Origin: Sphingomonas sp. CROZ-RG-20F-R02-07
Lineage (GTDB): Bacteria; Pseudomonadota; Alphaproteobacteria; Sphingomonadales; Sphingomonadaceae
Assembly (NCBI RefSeq): GCF_022662335.1
Contig: NZ_JAKNQJ010000004.1
Span: forward strand, 62,001-126,000
Direction: 5' to 3'
Length of the DNA: 64,000 bases
Within the stretch, counting starts at the first letter, position 1; every line of letters starts with the position of its first letter. The notes under the pieces are model-generated. The model did not search any database, was not told the DNA's origin, and worked only from the letters and a program-made list of their open reading frames with translations. Below, piece by piece: positions 18,720 to 28,254 of this stretch. A program made the translations under genes and the position numbers.

Positions 18720-18760
18720 CGCTCCGGTTCTGCGGAGCCGGGTGCGGATAAGGATCGATC

Positions 18761-19081
18761 ATGCCCTGGCTGTTCCTCGGCATGGCCGTCATCTCCGAAG
18801 TGGCCTGGGCGCTCAGCCTGAAATGGGCGGCGATGCTGGGCACGTGGCAAGCCGCGAGCGCCCCCATCCTCATCAGCTTCGTCACCATGGGCCTGCTCGC
18901 GCTCGCCATGCGTGGGCTGCCGGCGGGCACCGCCTATGCGATGTGGACCGGATCGGGCGCGATCGGCGTGATCGTCGGCGGCGTCATCCTGTTCGGCGAG
19001 CGGGTGAGTCCGGTGCAAGGCGGCTTCATGGCGCTCACCGTGCTGGGCATCATCGGCACCAAGCTGTTCGCGCAGGGCTGA
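18761..19081 (+). CDS. sugE: SMR family transporter, Gdx/SugE type (guanidinium/quaternary ammonium exporter)
   Basis: A 106-residue protein with four membrane helices. The essential glutamate is at residue 13 (VISEVAWALSLKW). The stretch LPAGTAYAMWTGSGAIGVIV closely parallels the SugE/Gdx signature rather than that of EmrE, so guanidinium export coupled to proton entry is the best guess. The protein works as an antiparallel dimer in the inner membrane. It follows the ATP synthase b gene by 41 bases and may be read through from that operon, but has no functional tie to it. Confidence 0.85.
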   Translation: MPWLFLGMAVISEVAWALSLKWAAMLGTWQAASAPILISFVTMGLLALAMRGLPAGTAYAMWTGSGAIGVIVGGVILFGERVSPVQGGFMALTVLGIIGTKLFAQG

Positions 19082-19179
19082 GCAGGTCGCCACTCGTCGT
19101 CGCTGCGTCTCACTTTGCCGCAGACCGGCGGCAGGGTCATTGCCGCTTTCCCCGCACTCGGGTCTAGGACGGGCTTCCG

Positions 19180-21105
19180 ATGCCACCATCCTCATCCCTG
19201 ATCGCGTTGGCGCTCGCGCTGGCCGCCACGCCGGCCGTTGCCGGGGCACAAGCCATGATCCAGCCGCTGCCGGCGCGCACGGACGCCGATCGGCTGGCCG
19301 ACACGATGCGCCAGCTGGCGGTCAGCCCGCAGGACGTGAACACGCTGGCGACGGCCGGCGAATTGTCGCTGAAGCTCGACGATCTCACCGCAGCGGCGGG
19401 GTTCTTCGCGCGCGGCGACAAGGTCGATCCGCGCAACCCGCGGGTGAAGGCGGGCGAGGGCGCGCTGATGGTCCGCTCCGAGCGGCCGGGCGAGGCTTTG
19501 CGCTATTTTGCGCAGGCGGAAAGCTATGGCGGCGACGTGCGCGGCTTCGCGGCGGATCGCGGGCTGGCCTATGATCTCGTCGGCGATCAGCCGCGCGCGC
19601 AGCAGCAATATCGGATCGCGCTGAAAGCCGATCCGCAAGACGACGAGACCGTGCGCCGCTACGCTCTGTCGCTGGGGATCGCGGGCAAGCGCGACCAGGC
19701 GATCGCCGTGATCGAGCCGCTGTTGCGCAAAAACGACCGTGCGGCGTGGCGATCGCGCGCGTTCATCCTGGCGATGGGCGGCGATCAGGCGGGCGCCGAA
19801 CATATTGCGACGACGATGATGCCGCCGGGCATGGCGCAGGGGCTGTTGCCGTTTTTCCAGCGGCTGCCGACGCTCTCGGTGGTCGATCGCGCCTTCGCGG
19901 TCCATTTCGGCGAGGTGCGGGCGAGCGCGGAGCGGATCGCGGACGCGCGGATGGCACCGGCCGCGGGGCCATTGGCGCCCGAACCCGTGGTGCAGGTGGC
20001 GGCGCAAAGTGCGCAGCCCGTGCTCCAGCCCGTAAAGCCGAAAAAGGATCGCCGCTCGAAGCGCGAGCGTGAGGCACAACCGGTTGCGATCGCCACTGCG
20101 ACGACTCCGGTGCTCCCGCCGCCACCGGCCTATCGCGGCCAGAACGGCGTGGTGCTCGCGAGCACGGTGATGGCGCCGCCGCGCGCGGTGGTGCAGCGGC
20201 TTCCGCAGGCGACCGTCCCGGCGGTTCAGCCCTATCGTGCGCCCGTGACCGCGGCGCCCGTCGTCGCACGGATCCAGCCGGTCCCATTCCAGCCCGCCAA
20301 GCCGTTGTCGGTGGTGGTGGCCAGCCAACCGGCGATTCCCGTGGCGCCCGTGGCGATCGCCGCGGCTTCGCCATCGATTTCGCCGACGCCGGCATCGGAG
20401 GTCGCGGTGCCGCTGCCGACGCCCGGCTTCTCGAGCGTGGCGGCAGCGCCGGTGCGTTCCGTCTCTCCGACAGTGGCGCCGCCCGTCCACCACGTCGGGC
20501 GCGCGAGCGAAGACACGATTCTGGCTCGGATCATCGCGGGGTTGTCGATCCCGGCGGCCGAACTCGACGCCGCCGCGCCGCCGCGGCCGGGTGCCGCCGC
20601 ACCGGTTGCGGTAGCCGCCGCCGACGACACCGAGCGGCTCGCCGCGCAAGCCGAGGCCGAGAAGGTGGCCGCCGAACGCGTCGCCGCGGAGCGCAAGGCC
20701 GCGCTCGACAAAAAGGCCGCCGACCGCAAGGCCGCTGCCGACAAGAAGGCGCTCGCCGCCAAGAAGGCCGCCGCTGAAGAAAAGGCGGAAGCCGCCAAGG
20801 AAGCCGCCGAGCAGCGCAAGCTGGAGCGCGCCAATCCCGAGCGCATCTGGGTTCAGGTCGCCGGCGGTGCCAACGAGGACGATCTGCCTAAGGCGTGGAA
20901 ATCGGCCAAGGCCAAGGCGCCCGACATCTTCGGCAGCCGCGGCGGCTGGAGCACGCCCCTGCGCGCGACGAACCGCGTGCTGGCCGGGCCGTTCAAGACG
21001 TCCGATGAAGCGCGCGATTTCGTCAACGATCTGAAGAAGAAGGGCGTCTCCGCCTTCACCTTCACCAGCGAGGCGGGGCAGCCCGTCGTCAAGCTGCCCA
21101 AGTGA
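19180..21105 (+). CDS. TPR- and SPOR-domain envelope protein
   Basis: A 641-residue exported protein. After a signal peptide (residues 1-23, ending AVAGA) there are tetratricopeptide-like helices (about 40-220), a long Pro/Ala/Val-rich spacer (about 265-480), a Lys/Ala/Glu coiled coil (about 490-550) and a C-terminal SPOR domain (about 562-641, from [10 protein letters not shown]). SPOR domains bind denuded septal peptidoglycan, so it probably acts at the division site. The downstream dgt start overlaps its stop by 4 bases. The exact role is unknown; it resembles hypothetical SPOR proteins of sphingomonads. Confidence 0.82.
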   Translation: MPPSSSLIALALALAATPAVAGAQAMIQPLPARTDADRLADTMRQLAVSPQDVNTLATAGELSLKLDDLTAAAGFFARGDKVDPRNPRVKAGEGALMVRSERPGEALRYFAQAESYGGDVRGFAADRGLAYDLVGDQPRAQQQYRIALKADPQDDETVRRYALSLGIAGKRDQAIAVIEPLLRKNDRAAWRSRAFILAMGGDQAGAEHIATTMMPPGMAQGLLPFFQRLPTLSVVDRAFAVHFGEVRASAERIADARMAPAAGPLAPEPVVQVAAQSAQPVLQPVKPKKDRRSKREREAQPVAIATATTPVLPPPPAYRGQNGVVLASTVMAPPRAVVQRLPQATVPAVQPYRAPVTAAPVVARIQPVPFQPAKPLSVVVASQPAIPVAPVAIAAASPSISPTPASEVAVPLPTPGFSSVAAAPVRSVSPTVAPPVHHVGRASEDTILARIIAGLSIPAAELDAAAPPRPGAAAPVAVAAADDTERLAAQAEAEKVAAERVAAERKAALDKKAADRKAAADKKALAAKKAAAEEKAEAAKEAAEQRKLERANPERIWVQVAGGANEDDLPKAWKSAKAKAPDIFGSRGGWSTPLRATNRVLAGPFKTSDEARDFVNDLKKKGVSAFTFTSEAGQPVVKLPK

Positions 21106-22265
21106 GCGGCCACGCGCCCTGGGCTTCGGACCCGGCGCGCAGCAAAGGACGGCTTCACGAGGAACAGAACGGGACCAGGGGCCCGCGCGACTCGTTCCAG
21201 CGCGATCGCGACCGGATCATCCACTCGATCAGCTTCCGCCGGCTGCGGCACAAGACGCAGGTGTTCATGGCGCCCGATGGCGACCATTTCCGCGTGCGGC
21301 TCACTCACAGCCTGGAGGTGGCGCAGATCGGCCGGACGATCGCGCGCGCACTCGGGTTGAACGAGGATCTGACCGAGGCGCTGTGCCTGGCGCATGATAT
21401 CGGCCACCCGCCCTTCGGCCATGCCGGCGAGGATGCGCTCAAGGCGGCGCTGGCGGACGCTGGCGGGTTCGATCACAACGGCCATACTCTGCGAACGCTG
21501 ACGCGGATCGAGCGGCCCTATCCGCGGTTCGACGGGCTCAATCTCAGTTGGGAGGCGCTGGAGGGGCTGGCCAAGCATAATGGGCCGATCCGCCATCCGG
21601 GATGGGCGCTGGCCGAAGCCGATGCGGACTATCCGCTCGACCTGACGAGCTGGCCGAGCCTGGAGGCGCAGGTTGCGGCGATCGCGGACGATATCGCCTA
21701 TGACAATCACGATATCGACGACGGTCTGCGCGCGGGCCTGCTGACGCTGGATCAATTGTTGGCCGTGCCCATCGTCGCGCGCGGATGGGACGCGGCGTGC
21801 GCGCGCTTTCCCGAAGTGGCGCCGAAGCGCCTCGCCAGCGAATTGGTGCGCGGGCAGATCGGCCTGATGGCCAACGATCTGATCGCCGAAACCCGGTCGC
21901 GGATCGCGCGGAGCGGCGTCGGCGACGTGGCCGACGTGCGTGCCGCCGGCGAATGTCTGGTCGGCTTTTCGGACGCGATGCGGCGCGAGGAGCGCGACCT
22001 CAAACGCTTCATGTACGCCAATCTTTACCACCATCCGGTGCAACTGGCAGCGGCTGAGGCGGCGCACGGCATCGTCGCCGGGCTGTTCGCCGCCTATCAG
22101 GGCGATCCGGATGCGCTGTCGGAGGAGTGGCGCGACCGGCTGCCCGAGGACGAACCCGGCCGCAGCCGCCACATCGCCGATTTCATCGCCGGCATGACGG
22201 ACCGCTATGCGATCACCGCCTATCGCCGGGTGGTGGGGCCGATCGATCTGCCCGAAGGCTTTTGA
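21102..22265 (+). CDS. dgt: Deoxyguanosinetriphosphate triphosphohydrolase-like protein
   Basis: A 387-residue HD-domain phosphohydrolase that should cleave dNTPs to nucleoside and triphosphate. Metal ligands are seen in [10 protein letters not shown] and [19 protein letters not shown] (HD motif), with a later aspartate in [13 protein letters not shown]. The N-terminal block [15 protein letters not shown] is typical. The start is GTG at 21102, overlapping the stop of the SPOR gene. It is followed convergently by a small secreted protein with 18 bases between stops. Confidence 0.92.
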   Translation: MSGHAPWASDPARSKGRLHEEQNGTRGPRDSFQRDRDRIIHSISFRRLRHKTQVFMAPDGDHFRVRLTHSLEVAQIGRTIARALGLNEDLTEALCLAHDIGHPPFGHAGEDALKAALADAGGFDHNGHTLRTLTRIERPYPRFDGLNLSWEALEGLAKHNGPIRHPGWALAEADADYPLDLTSWPSLEAQVAAIADDIAYDNHDIDDGLRAGLLTLDQLLAVPIVARGWDAACARFPEVAPKRLASELVRGQIGLMANDLIAETRSRIARSGVGDVADVRAAGECLVGFSDAMRREERDLKRFMYANLYHHPVQLAAAEAAHGIVAGLFAAYQGDPDALSEEWRDRLPEDEPGRSRHIADFIAGMTDRYAITAYRRVVGPIDLPEGF

Positions 22266-22283
22266 CGACCGGCCCAGACTCGC

Positions 22284-22583
22284 TCAGCGTGCCGAGATCT
22301 CGACGCCCGCGGCGCTGCTCTGCACATCGGCGAGGCGGAACGAGACGGGCATGCCGCCAGCCGTGCCGCTGACGCGATCGCCGCGCACGACGAGGTGGAA
22401 GGTGCTGCCCGTCGAGCTGCGGCCATCGATCACCTGCATCGCGCCGGTGCCCTTGGCCGCGGTATAGACATAGGTCTGGCCGTCGCGGGTGAAGCGCTGC
22501 TGGCCCTCGGGCGCATGCGCCATGCCGATCGTCGAGGTGAGCGCGGCAGCGGCAGCGGCGAGGATCGCGAGGGTCTTGCGCAT
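22284..22583 (-). CDS. Small secreted protein of unknown function
   Basis: The 99-residue product has a signal peptide (residues 1-23, MRKTLAILAAAAAALTS... ending AHA) and a mature domain of about 76 residues with alternating hydrophobic/polar strands (RFTRDGQTYVYTAAKG, STFHLVVRGDRVSGTAGG). No cysteines or catalytic motif are seen, so a small beta-rich periplasmic or surface protein is likely. The family is not recognised. The ATG at 22583 is favoured over a GTG at 22616 because it places the signal peptide at the N-terminus. Confidence 0.65.
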   Translation of the reverse strand: MRKTLAILAAAAAALTSTIGMAHAPEGQQRFTRDGQTYVYTAAKGTGAMQVIDGRSSTGSTFHLVVRGDRVSGTAGGMPVSFRLADVQSSAAGVEISAR

Positions 22584-22772
22584 GATCGTGTCTTTCGCAG
22601 GAGGGACGTTCCGCACCGGAACCTTCGACTAGGAATTTATTGCGATGCAGCATCAGTTGCAAATGCAAACCCATCTTCGCTGCGTGCATTCGGTGCAATC
22701 GCGTGAGCGCATGATTTGAGTAGCGGTGGCGCTTGGGCTAGGGCGCAGCATCCTAGCCAGCCTGGAATTCGC

Positions 22773-24497
22773 ATGACGCTCTACACCCGTTTCGCCGCGC
22801 ACATCGATGCGGCGCTCGACACGCTCGTGACCGCGGGGGCGCTGCCCGCCGATATCGCGCGCCGGAACGTCACGGTCGAGCCGCCGCGCGACGCCACCCA
22901 TGGCGACCTCGCCACCAACGCCGCGATGGTGCTGGCCAAGCCCGCGAAGACGAACCCGCGCGCGCTTGCCGAAGCTTTGGCGGCCGAACTCGGCAAGCTG
23001 GACGAGGTGGCGAGCGTCAGCGTTGCCGGACCGGGCTTCATCAATCTCGTCCTCACCGACGATAGTTGGCGGGCCGAACTCGCCGCCATCACCGATGCCG
23101 CCGCCGATTACGGCCGCTCGAACGTCGGGGGCGGGCAGACCGTCAACATCGAATATGTCTCCGCCAACCCGACCGGGCCGATGCACATGGGCCATTGCCG
23201 CGGCGCGGTGGTGGGCGATGCGCTGGCGAACCTGCTGGAGTTCGCCGGTAATCGCGTGATCCGCGAATATTATGTGAACGATGCCGGAGGGCAGGTGGAC
23301 GTCCTCGCCCGCTCGGTCCATCTTCGCTACCGCGAGGCGCTGGGCGAGACGGTGACGATCCCCGAAGGCCTCTATCCCGGCGACTATCTCGTGCCCCTTG
23401 GCCAGGCGCTCGCCGCGGAATTCGGCGATCGGTTCGTGGGCGAGAACGAGGGCGAGTGGCTCGCGCTGTTCCGCACGCGCGCGGTGGCGGCGATGATGAA
23501 CCTGATCCGCGCCGATCTCGCGCTGCTCGGCATCCATCACGAGACCTTCGCATCGGAGGCCGCACTGCAGGCCGCGCGCAAGCCCGAGGCGGCCGAAGCC
23601 GTGCTGCGCGCGCGCGGGCTCGTCTATGACGGCGTGCTCGAAGCGCCGAAGGGCGAAACGCCCGACGACTGGGAGCCGGTCGAGCTGCCGCTGTTCCGCT
23701 CGACGCGCTTCGGCGACGATCAGGATCGCCCGATCAAGAAGTCCAACGGGCAATGGACCTATTTCGGGGCGGACCTCGCCTATCATTTCCAGAAGGCGGA
23801 ACGTGCCGATGCGCTGATCGACATCTGGGGCGCGGATCATGGCGGCACGGTCAAGCGGATCGTCGCCGCGGTCGAGGCGCTGACCGAGGGGCGCACGCCG
23901 CTCGACGTCAAGCTCGTGCAGATGGTCCGCCTGCTCCGCGGCGGCGAACCGGTCAAGATGTCGAAGCGCGCGGGCAATTTCGTGACGTTGGCCGATGTGG
24001 TGAATGAGGTCGGCAAGGACGTGGTGCGCTTTACCATGCTGACGCGGCGATCCGATGCGCAGATGGATTTCGATTTCGCCAAGGTGGTCGAGGCGTCGAA
24101 GGACAATCCGGTCTTCTACGTCAATTACGCGCACGCCCGGATCGCATCGCTCCACCGCCGCGCCGCCGAGGCGGGGATCGCCGACGGCGCGCCCGACCTG
24201 TCCCGGCTTGATACGGAAGAGCTGGCGCTGGTGAAGCTGGCGGCGCAGTTCCCGCGCATCGTGGAGACCGCGGCCAACGCGCGCGAGCCGCACAGAATAG
24301 CGTTCTATCTCTACGACTTGGCCGCCGCCTTTCACGCGTTGTGGAATGTCGGGAACGATCGGCCCGATCGTCGCTTCCTCGTCGTCGAGGATCCCGACGC
24401 CACGCGTGCGCGTCTGTTCTTGGCGTCGGCCGTCGGACAGATTATCCGTAACGGACTCTCGATCATGGGCGTCGAGGCGGTGTCGGAGATGAAGTGA
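22773..24497 (+). CDS. argS: Arginyl-tRNA synthetase
   Basis: A 574-residue class I aminoacyl-tRNA synthetase. The N-terminal Add1 domain (with ATHGDLATNAAM) is followed by the HIGH-type motif in SANPTGPMHMGHCRGAVVGD, the KMSK-type motif in PVKMSKRAGNF and an all-helical anticodon-binding C-terminus that includes FYLYDLAAAFHALWN. The start at 22773 (MTLYTRFAAH) agrees with other ArgS N-termini. It overlaps the downstream SPOR-domain gene (TGATG). Confidence 0.97.
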   Translation: MTLYTRFAAHIDAALDTLVTAGALPADIARRNVTVEPPRDATHGDLATNAAMVLAKPAKTNPRALAEALAAELGKLDEVASVSVAGPGFINLVLTDDSWRAELAAITDAAADYGRSNVGGGQTVNIEYVSANPTGPMHMGHCRGAVVGDALANLLEFAGNRVIREYYVNDAGGQVDVLARSVHLRYREALGETVTIPEGLYPGDYLVPLGQALAAEFGDRFVGENEGEWLALFRTRAVAAMMNLIRADLALLGIHHETFASEAALQAARKPEAAEAVLRARGLVYDGVLEAPKGETPDDWEPVELPLFRSTRFGDDQDRPIKKSNGQWTYFGADLAYHFQKAERADALIDIWGADHGGTVKRIVAAVEALTEGRTPLDVKLVQMVRLLRGGEPVKMSKRAGNFVTLADVVNEVGKDVVRFTMLTRRSDAQMDFDFAKVVEASKDNPVFYVNYAHARIASLHRRAAEAGIADGAPDLSRLDTEELALVKLAAQFPRIVETAANAREPHRIAFYLYDLAAAFHALWNVGNDRPDRRFLVVEDPDATRARLFLASAVGQIIRNGLSIMGVEAVSEMK

Positions 24498-25222
24498 TGG
24501 CCGAGGACATGCACCTACGCGAGGAGGACCGGCTGCCCTGGCTCGAAACCGTCGAGCCGGACGATCACGCCGGGCCGCCGATCGGCCGCGTCGTCGGTCT
24601 GGTGATCCTGGGCCTCGTCGTGCTCGCTGGGATCGTCTTCGGCATCTACCGGCTGCAGCGCCATCCGGTGAACGGCAATGGCGAGCTGATCGCGGCGCAG
24701 GAGGGCGATTACAAGGTAAAGCCCGACGATCCCGGCGGGCTGAAGGTGGAGGGCGAGGGCCAGTCGGCGATCGCCACCAGCGCGGGCAAGGGCGCGGGCA
24801 ACGGCGCGATCGACCTGAAGGCCGTGCCCGAGGCGCCGGTGGCGGCGCACCGCCCCGCCGCCAAGCCCACCGCGGTGGCCGAGGGCGGCCGCAACGCGGT
24901 GTCGCAAGTGCCCGAATCGCATAGTCGCCTCGTCGCCGCCGCACCCGTCACGGTGGTGCGTCCGCCCGCGGCCGGTGCGGGTAGCGGCGGTTCGCTCGTC
25001 CAGCTCGGCGCCTATCCGAGCGAGGCAGCGGCGAACGCCGCTTGGACGACGGTGTCGAAGCGGTTCGGCTATGTCGCCTCGCTCGGCAAGTCGGTGCAGC
25101 CGGTCGCCACCGGCGGGCGCACGCTCTACCGGCTGCGCGTCAACGCCGGCAGCGCGAACGCGGCGGCGGATATCTGCGGGCGGCTCCGCGTGGCGGGCGA
25201 AAGCTGCTTCGTCGCGAGCTGA
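24497..25222 (+). CDS. Single-pass SPOR-domain protein
   Basis: A 241-residue protein: a short cytoplasmic head, one membrane helix (about residues 31-52, VVGLVILGLVVLAGIVFGIY), an Ala/Pro-rich periplasmic linker and a C-terminal SPOR domain (about 160-241, SLVQLGAYPSEAAANAAW onward). This layout is that of FtsN/DedD-like septal proteins. An argS-SPOR-nagZ-scpAB-tatABC order links it to wall turnover and division. GGAG lies 8 bases before the ATG at 24497, which overlaps the argS stop; a GTG one codon earlier is possible. Confidence 0.85.
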   Translation: MAEDMHLREEDRLPWLETVEPDDHAGPPIGRVVGLVILGLVVLAGIVFGIYRLQRHPVNGNGELIAAQEGDYKVKPDDPGGLKVEGEGQSAIATSAGKGAGNGAIDLKAVPEAPVAAHRPAAKPTAVAEGGRNAVSQVPESHSRLVAAAPVTVVRPPAAGAGSGGSLVQLGAYPSEAAANAAWTTVSKRFGYVASLGKSVQPVATGGRTLYRLRVNAGSANAAADICGRLRVAGESCFVAS

Positions 25223-25268
25223 CCGGCACGCGGAAGAGGTGGCGGGGCGTTCGCCGGCGCGATAGACG

Positions 25269-26279
25269 ATGGGCATGAAGCCCGTCATCTTCGGCCTGTC
25301 CGGCCCCGTCCTCACCGCCGACGAGCGCGGCTTTTTCGCCGAGGCGGAGCCGGCGGGCTACATCCTGTTCCGCCGCAACGTCGAAACGCGCGCGCAGCTT
25401 CGCGCGCTGACCGACTCGCTGCGTGCGCTCGCGGGCCGCGACGATCTGCCGATCCTGATCGACCAGGAGGGGGGCCGCGTCGCACGCATGGGGCCGCCGG
25501 AATGGCCGGCCTTTCCTGCGGGCCCCCGATTCGATGCCTTGTACGAGATCGCGCCCATGTCGGGCATCGAGGCGGCGCGCGCCAACGCCCATGCGCTAGG
25601 GCTGATGCTGAGCGAAGTGGGGATCAGCGTCGATTGCCTGCCGCTGCTGGATGTCGGCCAGCCGGACACGACCGACGCGATCGCCACGCGCGCCTATGGC
25701 CGCGAGCCGATGCGCGTGGCGGCGATGGGGCGGGCGACGCTGGAGGGACTGGCGGCCGGCGGCGTGGTGGGCGTGGTGAAGCATATGCCGGGGCATGGCC
25801 GGGCGCGGGTCGACAGCCATTATGCGCTGCCGACCGTGACCGCGTCCGACGCCGAACTGGCGGTGGATTTGACGCCGTTTCACACGCTCAATCAAGCACC
25901 TATGGGCATGACCTCGCACATCGTCTTCGAGGCTTGGGACGCCGATCGCCCCGCCACGCTGTCGCCGACCGTGATCGCCGACATCATCCGCGGGCGGATC
26001 GGGTTCGACGGGCTGTTGATGACCGACGATATCGACATGAAGGCGCTGAGCGGATCGGCCGCGGACAAGGCGGCGGGGGCGATCGCGGCGGGTTGCGACA
26101 TCGTGCTCGATTGCTGGGCGCGGATGGATGAGATGGTCGCGATTGCCGATCGGCTGGGCGAGATCGCCGATCGGTCGCGCGAGCGCCTGACGCGCGCGAT
26201 GGCGAGCGTCGGCGTAGGCCGGGGCGATTTCGCCGAACAGATCGCCAAGCGCGACGCACTGCTGGCGCTCGTACCCTAG
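25269..26279 (+). CDS. nagZ: Beta-N-acetylhexosaminidase NagZ (GH3)
   Basis: A 336-residue cytoplasmic GH3 enzyme for peptidoglycan recycling, removing GlcNAc from GlcNAc-anhydroMurNAc peptides. The NagZ loop with the His general acid is plain: KHMPGHGRARVDSHYALP. The aspartate nucleophile lies in LLMTDDIDMKAL. IDQEGGRVARM is a further family block. It follows the SPOR gene by 46 bases and is 4 bases from scpA. Confidence 0.95.
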   Translation: MGMKPVIFGLSGPVLTADERGFFAEAEPAGYILFRRNVETRAQLRALTDSLRALAGRDDLPILIDQEGGRVARMGPPEWPAFPAGPRFDALYEIAPMSGIEAARANAHALGLMLSEVGISVDCLPLLDVGQPDTTDAIATRAYGREPMRVAAMGRATLEGLAAGGVVGVVKHMPGHGRARVDSHYALPTVTASDAELAVDLTPFHTLNQAPMGMTSHIVFEAWDADRPATLSPTVIADIIRGRIGFDGLLMTDDIDMKALSGSAADKAAGAIAAGCDIVLDCWARMDEMVAIADRLGEIADRSRERLTRAMASVGVGRGDFAEQIAKRDALLALVP

Positions 26280-26283
26280 CGCC

Positions 26284-27012
26284 ATGGCGGCCACCGACGA
26301 CAGGCTGACGCTGGATCTGGATGGCTGGGAAGGGCCGCTCGACCTGCTGCTGGCGCTTGCCCGCGGGCAGAAGGTCGATCTGCGCGCGATCTCGATCCTA
26401 GCGCTGGTGGAGCAATATCTCGGCTTCATGGAGCGCGCGCGGGCGTTGCAACTGGAACTCGCCGCCGATTACCTCGTCATGGCGGCGTGGCTCGCCTATC
26501 TCAAGTCCGCGCTGCTGCTGCCGCGCGATCCGGCGGTCGAGCCCGATCCGGACGAACTCGCGCTGCGGCTTCAGCTCCGGCTCGAGCGGCTCGATGCGAT
26601 GCGCGACACTGGGGCGCGGCTGATGGCGCGCGATCGGCTCGGTCGCGACGTGTTCGCGCGCGGTGCGCCCGAGGGACTGCACAATGTGAAGACTGCGGCA
26701 TGGCAGGTCGGCTTTTTCGACCTTGCCACCGCTTATGGCCGAGTCGCGGCGCGCACCCGGCCGGTGTTCCACGTCGTCGCCGATCGCCAGGTGATGACGC
26801 TGGAGGCCGCGCTCGAACGGCTTGTCGCGCTGCTGGGCGTCCAGATCCACTGGCAGCGGATCGAGCGCTTTCTTCCGGACGGCACCGATGGGCTGCGGCG
26901 ATCGGCGCTGGCGTCGAGTTTTCTCGCCGCGCTCGAACTTGCGCGACAGGGCCGCGTGACGTTGCGCCAGGCCGAGCCGTTCGCGCCACTCTATCTCAAG
27001 GCGGGCGCATGA
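26284..27012 (+). CDS. scpA: Segregation and condensation protein A
   Basis: A 242-residue kleisin that bridges SMC heads in the chromosome condensin complex with ScpB. The N-terminus LDGWEGPLDLLLALARGQKVD is the ScpA signature (SMC-neck-binding helices), followed by the acidic middle and a C-terminal winged helix (SALASSFLAALELARQGRV). The stop overlaps the scpB start (ATGA). SMC itself is not in the window. Confidence 0.95.
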   Translation: MAATDDRLTLDLDGWEGPLDLLLALARGQKVDLRAISILALVEQYLGFMERARALQLELAADYLVMAAWLAYLKSALLLPRDPAVEPDPDELALRLQLRLERLDAMRDTGARLMARDRLGRDVFARGAPEGLHNVKTAAWQVGFFDLATAYGRVAARTRPVFHVVADRQVMTLEAALERLVALLGVQIHWQRIERFLPDGTDGLRRSALASSFLAALELARQGRVTLRQAEPFAPLYLKAGA

Positions 27013-27572
27013 CGTCGCCGGGTGATGCCGAGCGCGCGGTCGAGGCGGTGCTGTTCGCCGCGACCGAGCCGATGACCGCCGATGCGATCCGCGCGCATGT
27101 CGGCGTCGACGTGCGCGCGCCGCTGCTGGCACTGGCGGCGCATTACGCGGGACGGGGAGTAAATCTCGTCTGTCGCGGCGAGCGCTGGCATTTCCAGACC
27201 GCGCCCGATCTGGCGCATCTGCTGCGCCGCGATCGCGAGGAGCCGCGCCGCCTGAGCCGCGCCGGGGTCGAGACGCTGGCGATCGTGGCCTATCACGAGC
27301 CGGTCACGCGCGCCGAGATCGAGGCGATCCGCGGCGTGGCGGTGGCCAAGGGCACGCTGGACGTGCTGATGGAGGCAGGGTGGGTGCGCCCGGCGGGGCG
27401 GCGCGAGGTGCCGGGACGGCCGCTCGTCTATGCGACCACGCCGCATTTTCTGGCGCATTTCGGGCTGGCCTCGCGCCGCGATCTGCCGGGAATGGAGGAT
27501 CTGCGCGCCGCCGGTTTGCTCGATCCGGTCGATCTGGCGTTGGAGGTGGAAAAGACGCGCGAGGAGGACTAG
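27009..27572 (+). CDS. scpB: Segregation and condensation protein B
   Basis: A 187-residue protein with two winged-helix domains. Typical blocks are AERAVEAVLFAATEPMTADA near the N-terminus and SRAGVETLAIVAYHEPVTRAEIE in the second domain. It dimerises and binds ScpA. The ATG at 27009 overlaps the scpA stop; longer in-frame extensions upstream run through scpA and were ignored. tatA begins 28 bases downstream, so scpAB and tatABC may share a transcript. Confidence 0.95.
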   Translation: MTSPGDAERAVEAVLFAATEPMTADAIRAHVGVDVRAPLLALAAHYAGRGVNLVCRGERWHFQTAPDLAHLLRRDREEPRRLSRAGVETLAIVAYHEPVTRAEIEAIRGVAVAKGTLDVLMEAGWVRPAGRREVPGRPLVYATTPHFLAHFGLASRRDLPGMEDLRAAGLLDPVDLALEVEKTREED

Positions 27573-27600
27573 ATAGACCTGAAGTTTCGGGAGAATTGTA

Positions 27601-27840
27601 ATGGGCGGTTTCAGCCCCATCCACCTGCTCGTCCTCGCCGTCGTGGCGATCCTTCTGCTCGGCGGCGGCCGTTTCTCCAATTTGATGGGAGACGTGGCCA
27701 AGGGCGTGAAGAACTTCAAGAAGGGCATGTCGGAGCATGACGACGACGAAACCAAGCCCGCTGCCCGGATCGAAGCCAAGAAATCGGCCGATCCCGCGTT
27801 CGATCGCGATGGCAACCGCGTCCGCGACGATCGCCCTTGA
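27601..27840 (+). CDS. tatA: Sec-independent translocase subunit TatA
   Basis: A 79-residue protein: an N-terminal membrane helix (about residues 4-20, FSPIHLLVLAVVAILLLGGG), an amphipathic helix (GDVAKGVKNFKKGM) and a charged tail. It multimerises to form the Tat pore for folded proteins. In this window the GH3 and GH144-like enzymes have twin-arginine leaders and would use it. GGAG precedes the ATG. Confidence 0.95.
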   Translation: MGGFSPIHLLVLAVVAILLLGGGRFSNLMGDVAKGVKNFKKGMSEHDDDETKPAARIEAKKSADPAFDRDGNRVRDDRP

Positions 27841-27873
27841 TCCGGCGCGCAGCGGTCGGCGGGGAAGGCTGAG

Positions 27874-28254
27874 ATGTTCGATATCGCTCCATCCGAGTTC
27901 ATGCTGGTGGCGTTCGTCGCGCTGATCGTGATCGGGCCCAAGGACCTGCCCAAAGCGATGCGGTTCCTCGGCCACTGGGTGGGCAAGGCGCGTGGCGTCG
28001 CCCGCCAGTTCCGGTCCGGCTTCGACGAGATGGTGCGGGAGGCGGAGCTTGCCGACATGGAGAAGCGCTGGGCGGCCGAGAACGAGCGGATCATGCGCGA
28101 GCATCCGGCGTCCGACGCCGCGGTGGCTGAGCCGGCGATGACGGATCACGGCATCGTCGATCACAGCGACGTTCCCGTCCATGTCGAAAAGCCGGCGATC
28201 GTCGCAGCGGCGCCCGGATCTCCCGCGCCGCATCCCGACGGAGCGCCGTCATGA
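27874..28254 (+). CDS. tatB: Sec-independent translocase subunit TatB
   Basis: A 126-residue protein beginning MFDIAPSEFMLVAFVALIVI, the TatB membrane helix with the conserved early glutamate, then the hinge GPKDLP and an amphipathic helix, and a variable acidic/Pro tail. With TatC it forms the receptor for twin-arginine signals. It overlaps tatC by 4 bases. Confidence 0.95.
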   Translation: MFDIAPSEFMLVAFVALIVIGPKDLPKAMRFLGHWVGKARGVARQFRSGFDEMVREAELADMEKRWAAENERIMREHPASDAAVAEPAMTDHGIVDHSDVPVHVEKPAIVAAAPGSPAPHPDGAPS

